Positions 8,429 to 17,107 are shown, numbered from the stretch's first letter. The stretch: 64,000 nt of DNA from Curtobacterium oceanosedimentum (GCF_020297365.1 NZ_JAIXIG010000001.1:59105-123104); one strand, 5' to 3'. Translations and numbers: made by a program. The notes: generated from the letters alone by a model not told the origin.

Positions 8429-9513
8429 AGTGACACCAGCGATCGGCGACGGGCCACGGCGACGAACACCGGTCCGCCGATGACGGCGAGGACGATGCCG
8501 ACCTCGACCTCGGCGAACCCGCCGACCAGGCGTCCGACGACGTCGGCGAGCAGCACGAGCGCCGCACCGACGAGCCCGGAGACGGGCACGGTCCAACGGT
8601 GCCCGGTGCCGACGAGGGCCCGGGCGACGTGCGGCACGGTCAGGCCGACGAAGCCGATCGGGCCGGCGGCCGCCGTGGCCCCGGCGGCGAGGAGCGTGAT
8701 CCCGCCGAGGCCCACGAGCCGCGCGACGAGCACGTTCTCGCCCAGGCCCTTCGCCAGGTCGGACCCCAGGCCGAGGGCGTCGAGGGCGCGGACGTTCAGG
8801 ACGGCGAGCACGAGCCCGGCCACCAGGAACGGCCACACCGCCGCGAGGACGTCGAGCTGTCGCGCGGCGAGCGACCCGACGACCCACAGGCGGTACGCGT
8901 CGAGCGACTCCTGGTCGGTGAGCACGACGAAGGACGTCAGTGCCGCGAGCAGCGCCGAGACCGCGGCACCCGCGAGGGCGAGGGGGACCGGGCTGGCCGT
9001 CCCGCTGCCGGCGATGGTCACCGAGAACACGACGACGCTCGCCACCAGGGCGCCGACCAGGGCGAACCACACGGTCGCGCCCGTGCTCGTCACCCCGAAC
9101 ACGTAGACACCGAGCACGACGGCCAGGCCGGCGCCGGACGAGACGCCGAACAGACCGGGGTCGGCGAGGGGGTTGCGGGTGTGCCCCTGCATGAGCAGTC
9201 CGGCGATGCCGAGCGCTGCGCCGACGGCCGCGCCGATGAGCGTGCGCGGGACGCGGGAGCCCCAGACGATGGCCTCGTCGGTGGTCGTCCCGGTGCGCGT
9301 CAGGCCGGCCCAGACGTGGTCGACACCGATGCGGTTGCTGCCGAGCAGCATGCTCGCGACCGCCACGAGCACCAGCGCGACGACGAGCACCACGACGACG
9401 GCGGTCCGCCGACGGAGGGCGCTCCGGTGCACGCCGAGGGCGCGGGAGGCGTCGGTCGGACGGGCGTCCGGAGCGGGGGCCAGGGTGGGGGCAGGGGGTG
9501 GCACGGAGATCAT
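8425..9513 (-). CDS. FecCD-family iron-siderophore ABC permease (first subunit)
   Basis: This 362-residue permease opens the iron-uptake operon. After a proline/alanine-rich cytoplasmic N-terminus it has about nine to ten membrane segments and the FecCD motifs SRVPRTLIGAAVG, GHTRNPLADPGLFGVSSGAG and GPIGFVGLTVPHVAR. The last of these is the conserved ATPase-contact region. An iron box lies directly upstream and is shared with the divergent siderophore-interacting protein gene. Operon order is permease, permease, ATPase, then binding protein. Confidence 0.92.
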   Translation of the reverse strand: MISVPPPAPTLAPAPDARPTDASRALGVHRSALRRRTAVVVVLVVALVLVAVASMLLGSNRIGVDHVWAGLTRTGTTTDEAIVWGSRVPRTLIGAAVGAALGIAGLLMQGHTRNPLADPGLFGVSSGAGLAVVLGVYVFGVTSTGATVWFALVGALVASVVVFSVTIAGSGTASPVPLALAGAAVSALLAALTSFVVLTDQESLDAYRLWVVGSLAARQLDVLAAVWPFLVAGLVLAVLNVRALDALGLGSDLAKGLGENVLVARLVGLGGITLLAAGATAAAGPIGFVGLTVPHVARALVGTGHRWTVPVSGLVGAALVLLADVVGRLVGGFAEVEVGIVLAVIGGPVFVAVARRRSLVSL

Positions 9514-9514
9514 C

Positions 9515-9533
9515 TTAGGTTAGCCTTGCCTCA
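9515..9533. promoter_or_regulatory. Iron box between divergent siderophore uptake operon and reductase gene
   Basis: TTAGGTTAGCCTTGCCTCA matches 15 of 19 consensus positions, with a perfect left half TTAGGTTAG. It fills the 19-bp gap between the permease start and the ATG of the siderophore-interacting protein. One IdeR/DmdR dimer pair could therefore silence both directions. Confidence 0.75.
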
Positions 9534-10363
9534 TGGCGAAGACCCCGCGGCTCCTGCCCACGAACCCCCGGCTCTTCCGTGCCCGGGTCCTGCGGACCGA
9601 GCGGGTGACCCCGTCGATGCACCGCGTGACGGTGACCGGCGACGACCTGCACGAGTTCGGGTACCTCGGCTTCGACCACTGGTTCCGCCTGTTCGTCCAG
9701 CGCCCCGACCAGGACCGCTTCCGGATGCCCGACCTGGACGGCACGAAGTGGTGGCCGACGTTCCTCGCCATCCCCGAGGACGTCCGACCGCACTGCGCGA
9801 ACTACACCGTCGCCGCGTACCGCCTGCTCGCCGACGGCACCGCGGAGATCGACATCGACTTCGTCGTGCACCTGGACCCCCGCGGGCAGCTCGAGGGCCG
9901 CGCCGCGATCTGGGCCTGTGCCGCCCGCCCCGGTGACGAGCTCGCGATGCTCGACCAGGGCTGCATCTTCGACGTCCCGGCCGGCACGAGCGAGGTCGTC
10001 GTCGCCGCCGAGGAGACCGGTCTGCCCGGCGTCGTCGGCATCGCCGCCTCGCTGCCGCGGGACACCGTCGGCCGGATCATCCAGGAGGTCCCGACCGCCG
10101 CCGACATCCGCGACCTCGACGCCCCGACCGGCGTGCAGGTGACGTGGCTCGTCCGGCAGCCGGGTGCCGTGCCCGGGAGCGCGGCGCTCGCCGAGCTGCA
10201 GCGCCACGTGCCCTCCGACGACCGGGGCTACGCGTTCGTCGTGGGGGAGTCGCGACTCGCCACCGAGGGTCGACGCCACCTGCACCGCGCGGGGCTGCCG
10301 AAGTCGCGCATCACGTTCTCCGGCTTCTGGAAGCACGACGTCCGGCAGCACGCGCACGCCTGA
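9533..10363 (+). CDS. Siderophore-interacting protein (FAD-dependent ferric-siderophore reductase)
   Basis: This 276-residue protein of the SIP/ViuB family takes electrons from NAD(P)H through FAD to release iron from imported ferric siderophore in the cytoplasm. The N-terminal ferredoxin-reductase-like barrel has the family FAD-binding stretch around HRVTVTGDD. The C-terminal SIP domain shows YAFVVGES and ends with SRITFSGFWKHDV, the typical F-S-G-Y/F-W-K/R signature. It is divergent from the permease operon and shares an iron box, so reduction and uptake should be co-induced under iron starvation. Confidence 0.92.
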   Translation: MAKTPRLLPTNPRLFRARVLRTERVTPSMHRVTVTGDDLHEFGYLGFDHWFRLFVQRPDQDRFRMPDLDGTKWWPTFLAIPEDVRPHCANYTVAAYRLLADGTAEIDIDFVVHLDPRGQLEGRAAIWACAARPGDELAMLDQGCIFDVPAGTSEVVVAAEETGLPGVVGIAASLPRDTVGRIIQEVPTAADIRDLDAPTGVQVTWLVRQPGAVPGSAALAELQRHVPSDDRGYAFVVGESRLATEGRRHLHRAGLPKSRITFSGFWKHDVRQHAHA

Positions 10364-10391
10364 TCGACATCGGTGGTCGCGACCACACGCA

Positions 10392-10433
10392 GGACGGGAG
10401 GCCCGGTGCCAGCTGGCACCGGGCCTCCCGTCC
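10392..10433. terminator. Perfect 42-bp palindromic terminator, member of the GGGAGGC hairpin family
   Basis: Two 21-bp arms are perfectly inverted with no spacer; the core is GGACGGGAGGCCCGGTGCC. It lies between the convergent siderophore-interacting protein and sugar permease genes. Related hairpins recur near 15.77, 19.15, 30.20 and 58.93 kb. Confidence 0.8.
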
Positions 10434-10447
10434 GTGGTGGGGTCGCG

Positions 10448-11359
10448 TCAGCCCTTGAGGCCGGACCCGGTCACGCCCTCCACGATCTGCCGCTGGAAGA
10501 TCAGGTAGAGGATGATCAGCGGCAGCGCGGCCAGGATCGCACCCGCCTGGATGTCGGCGTAGCGCTGACCGAAGCTGCCCTGCACCGTTGCGAGCCCGAC
10601 CGGGATCGTCATGAGGTCCGGGTTCGACAGCACGAACAGCGGCAGCAGCAGGTTGTTCCACACCCCGACGAAGGTCAGGATCGTCACCGCCGCGATCACC
10701 GGACGCGACAGCGGCAGGATGACCGACCAGTAGACCTTCCAGATGCCGGCGCCGTCGATGCGCGCGGCCTCTTCCAGCTCCTTCGGGATGCCGTCGAAGA
10801 ACTGCTTGAAGATGAACACCGCGATCACGGCGGGCACCTGCGGGAAGATGACCGACCAGTAGGTGTTGAGCAGGCCGACGGCGTTGAGCTCCTGGAAGAT
10901 CGGGATGATCAGCACCTGCGTCGGGATCATGATCCCCAGGATGATGAGCAGGAACGCGACGTTCCGACCGCGGAACACCAGGCGGGACAGCGCGAACGCC
11001 GCCATCGACGCGAACAGCACCGTCAGCACCGCCGTGACGACGCTCGTGATGGCGCTGGCCAGGTACCAGTTCCAGATGTCGCCGGCCTGGAACAACGACG
11101 CGTACGAGTGCAGCGTCGGGTTCCAGTTCGACAGGATGGCGTTCGCGCCGAGGGCGGCGACGCCGTTGTCGGACAGCGACGTCTTCAGGGCGAACAGGCT
11201 CGGGATGAGCCAGATGACGGCGAAGACGCCCAGCACGATGCCGGCGACCAGGTTGAACCCCTTGCCGGAGACGCCGATCTTCGCGGCGCTCGTGGGAGCG
11301 GCCGACGAGACGCCGGTGCGGAGCTTGCGGCCGGTGGTGATGCTCTCGGTGGCGGTCAT
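10448..11359 (-). CDS. Sugar ABC transporter permease, MalG type (CUT1)
   Basis: This 303-residue membrane protein has six predicted helices and the cytoplasmic EAA loop ELEEAARIDGAGIWKVYWSVILP, which docks the ATPase. It is the last gene of a three-gene operon: Tat lipoprotein, MalF-type permease and this permease, one base after the preceding stop. No ATPase gene is present, so it probably relies on a shared MsiK-like ATPase encoded elsewhere. LacI operators upstream of the operon, and a divergent arabinofuranosidase, suggest that arabinose-containing oligosaccharides are the cargo. Confidence 0.9.
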   Translation of the reverse strand: MTATESITTGRKLRTGVSSAAPTSAAKIGVSGKGFNLVAGIVLGVFAVIWLIPSLFALKTSLSDNGVAALGANAILSNWNPTLHSYASLFQAGDIWNWYLASAITSVVTAVLTVLFASMAAFALSRLVFRGRNVAFLLIILGIMIPTQVLIIPIFQELNAVGLLNTYWSVIFPQVPAVIAVFIFKQFFDGIPKELEEAARIDGAGIWKVYWSVILPLSRPVIAAVTILTFVGVWNNLLLPLFVLSNPDLMTIPVGLATVQGSFGQRYADIQAGAILAALPLIILYLIFQRQIVEGVTGSGLKG

Positions 11360-11360
11360 G

Positions 11361-12332
11361 TCAGGCCCCGATCTCTCGCTTGGCGGCAGCGCGCTCGACG
11401 AGCTGCCGGATGACCGCGATCGCCACGATCACGATGAACAGGAGCACCGACGCGGCCGATGCGGCACCGAGTCGGTTGTCGGTGAAGCCGACGCCGGTGA
11501 TGAGCTGCAGCGAGACCTGGGTCGAGATGCCCGGACCGCCGTTCGTCATGAGGTAGACCTGGTCGAAGATCTTCAGGCTCGCGATGATCTGCAGCAGGAT
11601 GACCAGGGTCGTCGTGCGGGCGAGCAGGGGGAGCGTGATCGACTTGATCTGCTGCCAGTTCGAGGCCCCGTCGACGGCGGCGGCCTCGTACAGCTCCCGC
11701 GGGATCTCCTGCAGGCCGGCCAGGTAGAGCACGAAGTTGAAGCCGAGCGTCCACCACACCGTGGCGATCGCGACGCCGATCATGGCCGTGTTCGGGCTGG
11801 ACAGCATGCCCGAGCCGGGCGTCATGCCGATCGCTGACTGCAGGCTCGCCCACAGACCGGTCGACGGCGTGAAGATGAACACCCAGATGAGCGAGATCGT
11901 CGCCGACGGCAGGATGAACGGCAGGAAGAACGCCAGACGGAAGAACCACTGGCCGCGGTTCATCCGGTTCGTCAGCACCGCGAACACGAACGCCAGGATG
12001 ACGAGCGGCGGGGTCGTGTAGAGCGTGAACTGCAGCGTGTGCCAGAGCGAGGACCAGAAGTCCGAGCGCCCGAGCATCTCGGCGTAGTTCGCGAACCCGG
12101 CGAAGCTGCCGAGCCCGGTGCGGACGGTCGAGGTGTTGAAGAAGCTCGTGACGAGCATCCAGACCGTCGGGCCGAGCAGGAAGGCCACGTAGAACAGGCC
12201 GAAGGGGGCGAGGAACAGCCAGCCGCTGCGGCCCTGGCCGCTCGTCAGGCTGGTCCGGTAGGAGCGTGTCCGGCGGGGACGCGGCGCGGTCGTCGCGTCC
12301 GTCGGCCGGTCGAGGACAGGTGCTGTGGTCAC
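11361..12332 (-). CDS. Sugar ABC transporter permease, MalF type (CUT1)
   Basis: This 323-residue permease has a basic N-terminal cytoplasmic tail, six predicted helices and the EAA loop ELYEAAAVDGASNWQQ, the ATPase docking site. It starts with GTG behind a GAAAGG ribosome site. It sits between the binding-protein gene upstream and the MalG-type permease, which starts two bases after its stop codon. The two permeases form the channel of a CUT1 oligosaccharide importer. Confidence 0.9.
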   Translation of the reverse strand: MTTAPVLDRPTDATTAPRPRRTRSYRTSLTSGQGRSGWLFLAPFGLFYVAFLLGPTVWMLVTSFFNTSTVRTGLGSFAGFANYAEMLGRSDFWSSLWHTLQFTLYTTPPLVILAFVFAVLTNRMNRGQWFFRLAFFLPFILPSATISLIWVFIFTPSTGLWASLQSAIGMTPGSGMLSSPNTAMIGVAIATVWWTLGFNFVLYLAGLQEIPRELYEAAAVDGASNWQQIKSITLPLLARTTTLVILLQIIASLKIFDQVYLMTNGGPGISTQVSLQLITGVGFTDNRLGAASAASVLLFIVIVAIAVIRQLVERAAAKREIGA

Positions 12333-12413
12333 GTCATCGTGCCTTTCGCGCGGTGTTCACGATCGCGGGTGTCGTCTGCCGGGAACGTGCGTCCTCGGCG
12401 TGCGCCTGCCCGG

Positions 12414-13769
12414 TCACAGCGGGCTCGGGGTGTTGAGGTAGGTGGACAGCTGGCTCTTGATCGCCCGGAGCGCCTGCGCCGGCGTCGAGCTGCCCTGCTG
12501 CACCAGGGCGAGCTGGGCGCCGACCGTGCCCTCGAAGGTCGACCCGGAACCGCCGTACCAGGCGGCGTCGTCGAACACGGCGGTCTCGGCTGCGGCCGCG
12601 TAGTTCGACTGCGGCTTGAGCTCCTTGTAGGCGGTGCTGTCGAACGTCGGCATGTAGGCCGGCACGTGCCCGCCCTCGGCCCACGTCAGGCTCTGCTCGA
12701 GCATCTGCTTGATGAAGAGCATGTGCTGCTTGCGCTGCTCCGGGGTGCGCGCCTTCTTCGGCAGGACGAAGGTGTGCGAGTCGGCCTGCGTCGCGGGCTT
12801 GTCGTACAGCTGGGGGATCGGGACCATGCCGAACTCCAGCCCCTTGATCGACTGCGCCGTGCTGATCTCCCACTCGCCCTGCATGAAGAAGCCGGCCTTG
12901 CCGTCGAACATGAGCGACTGCGCGGTGGCGTAGTCGAGGGCCTTGTTCAGCCAGCCCTCCTTCACCCACTTCTGGGTCCGGCTCGTGACCTCGGTGTAGG
13001 CGTCCTCGTTGAGGGTGAGCTCGGCGCCGCCCTTGCTGAGGAACGGGGTGGCACCGTCGAGCTGGTTGTACATCGTCCAGAAGAAGCGCCACGGGGTCGC
13101 GGTCTCGGGCACGACGTTCGCGACGTTGAGCGCGGTGCCGCCGGTGACCTTGGCGACCGCGGCGAGGGCCTTCTCGAAGTTGTCCATGCCGGACAGGTCC
13201 TTGAGCTTGCCGTCGCCGTCGATCAGGCCCGCCTTCTTGCAGACGTCGACGTTGTAGAACAGCACGAACGGGTGGGTGTCCAGCGGGATCGCGATGTTCT
13301 TGCCGTCGGTCTTCTGCGCTGCCCAGGCCTTCTGGTTGAAGTCGGCTGCGCTCAGCCCGACGCTCGCCAGGTCGTCCGAGGTGATCGGGTCGAGCAGGTC
13401 GCCGTCCCAGAGCGGCTTCGCCCGGGTCAGGTGCGCGACCGCGACGTCCGGCGGCTTGTTCCCGACGGTGGCCAGTGTCAGCTTCGAGTAGTACGGGTTG
13501 CCCCACGCGAACGTGGTGCCCTGCAGGGCGCTCGAACCGCCGTGCTGCGCGGCGTAGCCGTCCTCCATCGCCTGCATGCGGACGCCGTCGCCGCCGCCGA
13601 ACAGGTTCCAGAAGACGAGCGTCTCGGGGTTGAGCGCGCTGCCGGCGAGACCGGCAGCCAGGGGGCTGGAGCAGGCGGCGAGCGGCAGGACCGTCGCGGC
13701 CGCGGCACCGGCGGCGAGGAAGCCGCGGCGCGAGAGACGCGACGCGGGGGTTGCGGGTGGGGTCGGCAT
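12414..13769 (-). CDS. Sugar-binding lipoprotein of a CUT1 ABC transporter with Tat signal
   Basis: This 451-residue protein of the SBP_bac_1 (MalE-like) class has a twin-arginine signal SRRGFLAAGAAAATVLP followed by the lipobox LAAC. It is therefore probably exported folded through Tat and lipid-anchored. The ATG is chosen because it sits just ahead of this signal and has a GGAG ribosome site; the frame upstream is not protein-like. It heads the operon with two permeases. A GTGAGCGCTCAC operator lies 117 bp upstream next to a TAATGT -10-like hexamer, and the arabinofuranosidase gene is divergent. Arabino-oligosaccharide binding is inferred from that context only. Confidence 0.88.
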   Translation of the reverse strand: MPTPPATPASRLSRRGFLAAGAAAATVLPLAACSSPLAAGLAGSALNPETLVFWNLFGGGDGVRMQAMEDGYAAQHGGSSALQGTTFAWGNPYYSKLTLATVGNKPPDVAVAHLTRAKPLWDGDLLDPITSDDLASVGLSAADFNQKAWAAQKTDGKNIAIPLDTHPFVLFYNVDVCKKAGLIDGDGKLKDLSGMDNFEKALAAVAKVTGGTALNVANVVPETATPWRFFWTMYNQLDGATPFLSKGGAELTLNEDAYTEVTSRTQKWVKEGWLNKALDYATAQSLMFDGKAGFFMQGEWEISTAQSIKGLEFGMVPIPQLYDKPATQADSHTFVLPKKARTPEQRKQHMLFIKQMLEQSLTWAEGGHVPAYMPTFDSTAYKELKPQSNYAAAAETAVFDDAAWYGGSGSTFEGTVGAQLALVQQGSSTPAQALRAIKSQLSTYLNTPSPL

Positions 13770-13821
13770 GGCATCACTCCATCGGGATGGGCCGGACTCG
13801 GGAACAGGGTCGGTGTTCCCG

Positions 13822-13841
13822 CCGGGGCAGCTCTGCCCCGG
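13822..13841 (-). other. Hairpin in the leader of the sugar-binding protein mRNA
   Basis: CCGGGGCAG and CTGCCCCGG are inverted around a two-base centre, about 50 bp upstream of the start codon and downstream of the operator. It may stabilise or attenuate the leader. I see no switch partner. Confidence 0.35.
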
Positions 13842-13886
13842 GCGGAGCAGGGATCGCTCCGTCACGGGGCGGCTTGCGGGTGCCCC

Positions 13887-13898
13887 GTGAGCGCTCAC
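13887..13898. promoter_or_regulatory. LacI-type operator GTGAGCGCTCAC (transporter side)
   Basis: A perfect 12-bp palindrome lies in the 302-bp divergent region between the sugar-binding protein and the arabinofuranosidase. On the minus strand it directly follows a TAATGT -10-like hexamer, and an extra half site GAGCGCT abuts it. The same 12-mer occurs at four other sites in the window. Confidence 0.8.
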
Positions 13899-13967
13899 AT
13901 TAGCGCTCGGTCCGATGATCCACCACCCCTTCCGCGTCGCCGTCGAACCGGGTAGCGTTTCCCGTAG

Positions 13968-13979
13968 GTGAGCGCTCAC
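13968..13979. promoter_or_regulatory. LacI-type operator GTGAGCGCTCAC (arabinofuranosidase side)
   Basis: This is the second perfect copy in the divergent region, 81 bp from the first. It follows a CGTAG -10-like stretch on the plus strand and precedes the arabinofuranosidase start by 92 bp. The pair could bridge by looping. Confidence 0.8.
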
Positions 13980-14071
13980 TTTCGTGACGGCCCGCTCCAC
14001 TACCCGGAGCGCCCGTGACGGCCCGACCAGCTCGCCCCCACGAACCGCACTGCAACGATCGAAGGAGATCC

Positions 14072-15577
14072 ATGCCCCGCACACACCTCGTCCTCGACGC
14101 CGCGTTCACCGTGGGGCCGGTGCGACGTCGCCTCTTCGGTGGGTTCGTCGAGCACCTCGGTCGCCACGTCTACGACGGCATCCACGAGCCCGCGCACGAG
14201 ACCGCCGACGAGCACGGCTTCCGCGAGGACGTCGTCGAGCTCGTGAAGGAACTCGGCGTCTCCGCCATCCGCTACCCGGGCGGCAACTTCGTCTCCGGCT
14301 ACAAGTGGGAGGACGGCGTCGGCCCCGTCGAGCAGCGCCCCCGTCGCCTCGACCTGGCCTGGCACTCGACCGAGACGAACGAGGTCGGCCTGCACGAGTT
14401 CCAGCACTGGCTCGACAAGGTCGGCTCCGAGCTGATGCTCGCCGTGAACCTCGGCACCCGCGGCACGCAGGAGGCGCTCGACCTGCTCGAGTACGCCAAC
14501 ATCGACGCCGGCACCGCTCTGAGCGAGTACCGCCGGTCGAACGGCCGCCAGGAGCCCTTCGCCATCCAGATGTGGTGCCTCGGCAACGAGATGGACGGCC
14601 CGTGGCAGCTCGGCCACAAGAACGCCGAGGACTACGGCAAGCTCGCCGCCATGACCGCGAAGGCCATGCGGCAGATCCAGCCCGACCTCGAGCTCGTCGC
14701 CTGCGGTTCGTCCGGGGCGTCGATGCCGACGTTCGGCGAGTGGGAGCGCACCGTCCTCGAGCACACCTACGACGACGTCGACTACATCTCCGCGCACGCC
14801 TACTACGAGGAGGACGACGACCTGCCGTCGTTCCTGGCCTCAGGCGTGAACATGGACCACTTCATCAAGACGGTCACCACGGCCGCCGACCACGTCCAGG
14901 CGCAGAAGAAGTCCGACAAGCGCATCGACATCTCGTTCGACGAGTGGAACGTCTGGTCGATCAAGAAGTGGGAGGCGAAGGCCAAGACCTTCACGCTCGA
15001 CGAGTGGCCCGTCGCCCCGCGTCTGCTCGAGGACGTCTACACGGTGGCGGACGCCGTCGTCGTGGGTGGCCTGCTCATCTCGCTGCTCCGCCACGCCGAC
15101 CGTGTCGCCTCGGCCTCGCTCGCCCAGCTCGTCAACGTGATCGGCCCGATCATGACCGAGCCCGGCGGTCCGGCCTGGCGCCAGACCACGTTCTTCCCGT
15201 TCTCGGTCACCTCGCGCCTGGCGCAGGGCACGTCGCTGCAGGTCAAGGCCTCCGGTGACACGGTCGACGGCGGCAAGCACGGCGAGGTCCCGGTGGTCGA
15301 CTCGGCCGCGACGGTGTCCGAGGACGGCAAGGCCGCGGTGTTCCTGGTGAACCGCCACCCGTCCGAGCCGACGACGGTGACGATCGACGTGGCCGGCATC
15401 GGTGCGACCGGTGACGTCCACGCCGAGGGTGTGTGGGACGACGACCTGCACGCCGTGAACGACCTGCAGAACACCTCGCGCGTGGGCCTGCGGACGAACG
15501 AGTCGGTCCGCCGCGAGGGTGACACGATCACCATCGAGCTCCCGCCGGTCTCCTGGACCGCCGTCTCGATCGGCTGA
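14072..15577 (+). CDS. abfA: Alpha-L-arabinofuranosidase, GH51
   Basis: This 501-residue intracellular enzyme without signal peptide removes alpha-L-arabinofuranosyl residues from imported arabino-oligosaccharides. The GH51 catalytic acid/base is in GNEMDGPWQ (E173) and the nucleophile in SFDEWNVW (E291); both positions match the family almost exactly. The (beta/alpha)8 core is followed by a C-terminal beta-sandwich. A GAAGGAGATCC ribosome site fixes the ATG at 14072; an upstream ATG in the same frame lacks both a ribosome site and conservation-like sequence. Two GTGAGCGCTCAC operators and the divergent transporter place it in an arabinose regulon. Confidence 0.95.
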   Translation: MPRTHLVLDAAFTVGPVRRRLFGGFVEHLGRHVYDGIHEPAHETADEHGFREDVVELVKELGVSAIRYPGGNFVSGYKWEDGVGPVEQRPRRLDLAWHSTETNEVGLHEFQHWLDKVGSELMLAVNLGTRGTQEALDLLEYANIDAGTALSEYRRSNGRQEPFAIQMWCLGNEMDGPWQLGHKNAEDYGKLAAMTAKAMRQIQPDLELVACGSSGASMPTFGEWERTVLEHTYDDVDYISAHAYYEEDDDLPSFLASGVNMDHFIKTVTTAADHVQAQKKSDKRIDISFDEWNVWSIKKWEAKAKTFTLDEWPVAPRLLEDVYTVADAVVVGGLLISLLRHADRVASASLAQLVNVIGPIMTEPGGPAWRQTTFFPFSVTSRLAQGTSLQVKASGDTVDGGKHGEVPVVDSAATVSEDGKAAVFLVNRHPSEPTTVTIDVAGIGATGDVHAEGVWDDDLHAVNDLQNTSRVGLRTNESVRREGDTITIELPPVSWTAVSIG

Positions 15578-15620
15578 GAAGACGCCTCGGCGCACGCCAC
15601 GGCGGGCGTCGAGTGAGCAC

Positions 15621-15654
15621 AGAGGACGTCGGGCGCGCGCGCCCGACGTCCTCT
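15621..15654. terminator. Terminator downstream of arabinofuranosidase
   Basis: A perfect 34-bp palindrome with arms AGAGGACGTCGGGCGC and a GC-only centre lies 44 bp after the stop codon. A hairpin of similar wording (AGCAGAAGACGTCG arms) follows the beta-galactosidase gene at 22.53 kb, so the two may share origin. Confidence 0.8.
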
Positions 15655-15691
15655 GCTTGTTGCGGGCGCGGGGCGGGCGTGAGTTCACGGG

Positions 15692-15990
15692 CTGGGCGAC
15701 AGTTCACGGGGCGCGGCGCGCGTGAGGTGTCGCTGAGCGCGAAACGCGCGCCGCGCGGCGGCCGGGAGGCCCGTGGCGGGCTTGCACCGGGCCTCCCGTC
15801 CGGCGCGTGGTGACTCCACGGGCTGGGCGACAGTTCACGGGACCGCGCGCGCGTGAGGTGTCGCCGGGCACGAAACGCGCGCCCCGTGGCGGCCTGGCAC
15901 CGGGCCTCCCGGCCGGCGCGTGGCGACTCCACGGCCTGGGCGACAGTTCACGGGACCACGCGCGCGTGAGCTGTCGCTGAGCGCGAAAAG
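15692..15990. repeat. Three tandem palindromic units (about 131 and 113 bp periods)
   Basis: Each unit opens with CTGGGCGACAGTTCACGGG (starts at 15692, 15823 and 15936) and continues with a near-inverted copy of that phrase, CGCGTGAGGTGTCGCTGAG, followed by CGCGAAA. Units 1 and 2 also contain the CGGGCCTCCCG half of the GGGAGGC hairpin family. Unit 2 lacks about 18 bp forming the left arm, which accounts for the shorter period. A related palindrome lies inside the fused ATPase gene near 45.43 kb. Confidence 0.8.
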
Positions 15991-16005
15991 CCGCGGCGCG
16001 CCGCG

Positions 16006-17037
16006 TCAGCGCGCGGCGGGCGGCGGCGCCGTGCTCGCGCGCTCGACCAGGCGCACCGGCACGAGGTCGGTCGTGGTGCGGACCGGGGAGCCCTCGATCT
16101 GGTCGAGCAGGTTGGCGACCGCGCGCCGACCGACCTCGTCGAACGACTGGTGCACGGTCGTGAGCGGCGGCCAGAACGAGTCGGACTCGGGGGAGTCGTC
16201 GAAGCCCACGACGCTCAGCGACGACGGCACCGGGCGTCCGGACTCGTGTGCGGCGCGGAGGACCCCGAGCGCCGTCTGGTCGTTCGCGGCGAACACGGCG
16301 GTGACCTCCGGCCGGGCGGCGATCTCCAGCCCGGCGTCGTAGCCGTGCTCCGTCGTCCACCCGCCGTGGAACACCGGCGGCACGACCCGTCCTGCCCGCT
16401 CGAGGGTGTCCTGCCACGCGGCGAGCCGCCGGGCGGCGGAGTACGACGACTCGGGCCCGGCGACGTGCCAGACGGTCTCGTGGCCGAGGTCGAGCAGGTG
16501 CTGCGTGGCCTGGCGGGCGCCGTCGGCCTGGTCGGTGTCGATCGCCGGGTGCTCGGTGGTGCCGGTCGAGTCGACGACGACCATCGGGACGCCGTCGGGG
16601 AGCGCGACCTCGGCGGTGTCGATGATGTGCGACTCGATGATGATGACGACCCCGTCGACGGCCTGCTCGTCGAGGCGGGAGATCGCCGACCGGACGCCCT
16701 CCTCGGTGCGGGAGGCCATCGGCAGCAGGGTGATCGTGAAGTCGGCGGCCCCGGCGGCGTCGGCGATCGCCTCGAGCGTGCGCATGTTGCCGAACGACGC
16801 GAGCGTGAACATGACCACGCCGATGGTCCGGAAGCGTCCGGACCGCAGCGCCCGCGCAGCACGGTTCGGCCGGTAGCCCAGGTCGTCCATGGCGCGCTGC
16901 ACCCGGTCGCGGGTGTCCGGGCTGACGTTGTGGAAGCCGCGGGCCACGCGGGACACGGTCTGCATCGAGACGCCGGCGGCATCGGCCACGGCGGCCATCG
17001 ACGGCGCACGTCGCGGTGCGGTCAGATCGGTCGACAA
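16006..17037 (-). CDS. LacI-family transcriptional regulator (galactoside operon)
   Basis: This 343-residue repressor has an N-terminal helix-turn-helix MAAVADAAGVSMQTVSRVAR with hinge NRAARALRSG, then a periplasmic-binding-protein-like sensor domain (residues about 70-335) with ANDQTALG and VVGFDDSPES near the effector cleft. Translation starts at TTG, supported by a CGGAGGG ribosome site eight bases upstream and by the absence of a better start. It is divergent from a transporter and beta-galactosidase operon, with a 22-bp perfect palindrome between them, so it probably represses that operon and itself. The effector is likely a galactoside, inferred from the GH35 gene. Confidence 0.9.
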   Translation of the reverse strand: MSTDLTAPRRAPSMAAVADAAGVSMQTVSRVARGFHNVSPDTRDRVQRAMDDLGYRPNRAARALRSGRFRTIGVVMFTLASFGNMRTLEAIADAAGAADFTITLLPMASRTEEGVRSAISRLDEQAVDGVVIIIESHIIDTAEVALPDGVPMVVVDSTGTTEHPAIDTDQADGARQATQHLLDLGHETVWHVAGPESSYSAARRLAAWQDTLERAGRVVPPVFHGGWTTEHGYDAGLEIAARPEVTAVFAANDQTALGVLRAAHESGRPVPSSLSVVGFDDSPESDSFWPPLTTVHQSFDEVGRRAVANLLDQIEGSPVRTTTDLVPVRLVERASTAPPPAAR

Positions 17038-17075
17038 CGCTGTTCCCTCCGTTCGACTTCACCGAACGCTAGTGC

Positions 17076-17091
17076 ATGTTGACGTTGCCAT
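17076..17091. promoter_or_regulatory. Degenerate second LacI operator
   Basis: ATGTTGACGTTGCCAT repeats the left half and part of the right half of the perfect palindrome 32 bp downstream. It lies nearer the lacI start and could be an auxiliary autoregulatory site. Confidence 0.5.
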
Positions 17092-17107
17092 GCTACGGTG
17101 ACGTCGT

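Larger units (their letters stand above)
15578..16005. other. Non-coding repeat-rich interval
   Basis: These 428 bp between the arabinofuranosidase and the convergent LacI gene hold a strong terminator followed by three tandem palindromic repeat units. No convincing coding frame is present: the open frames are arginine- and glycine-rich shadows of the repeats. Confidence 0.7.

Noticed and set aside
15613..15813. Small open frames in the palindromic repeat block
   Set aside because: The frames translate the repeats themselves and give Arg/Gly/Ala-rich peptides without ribosome sites.
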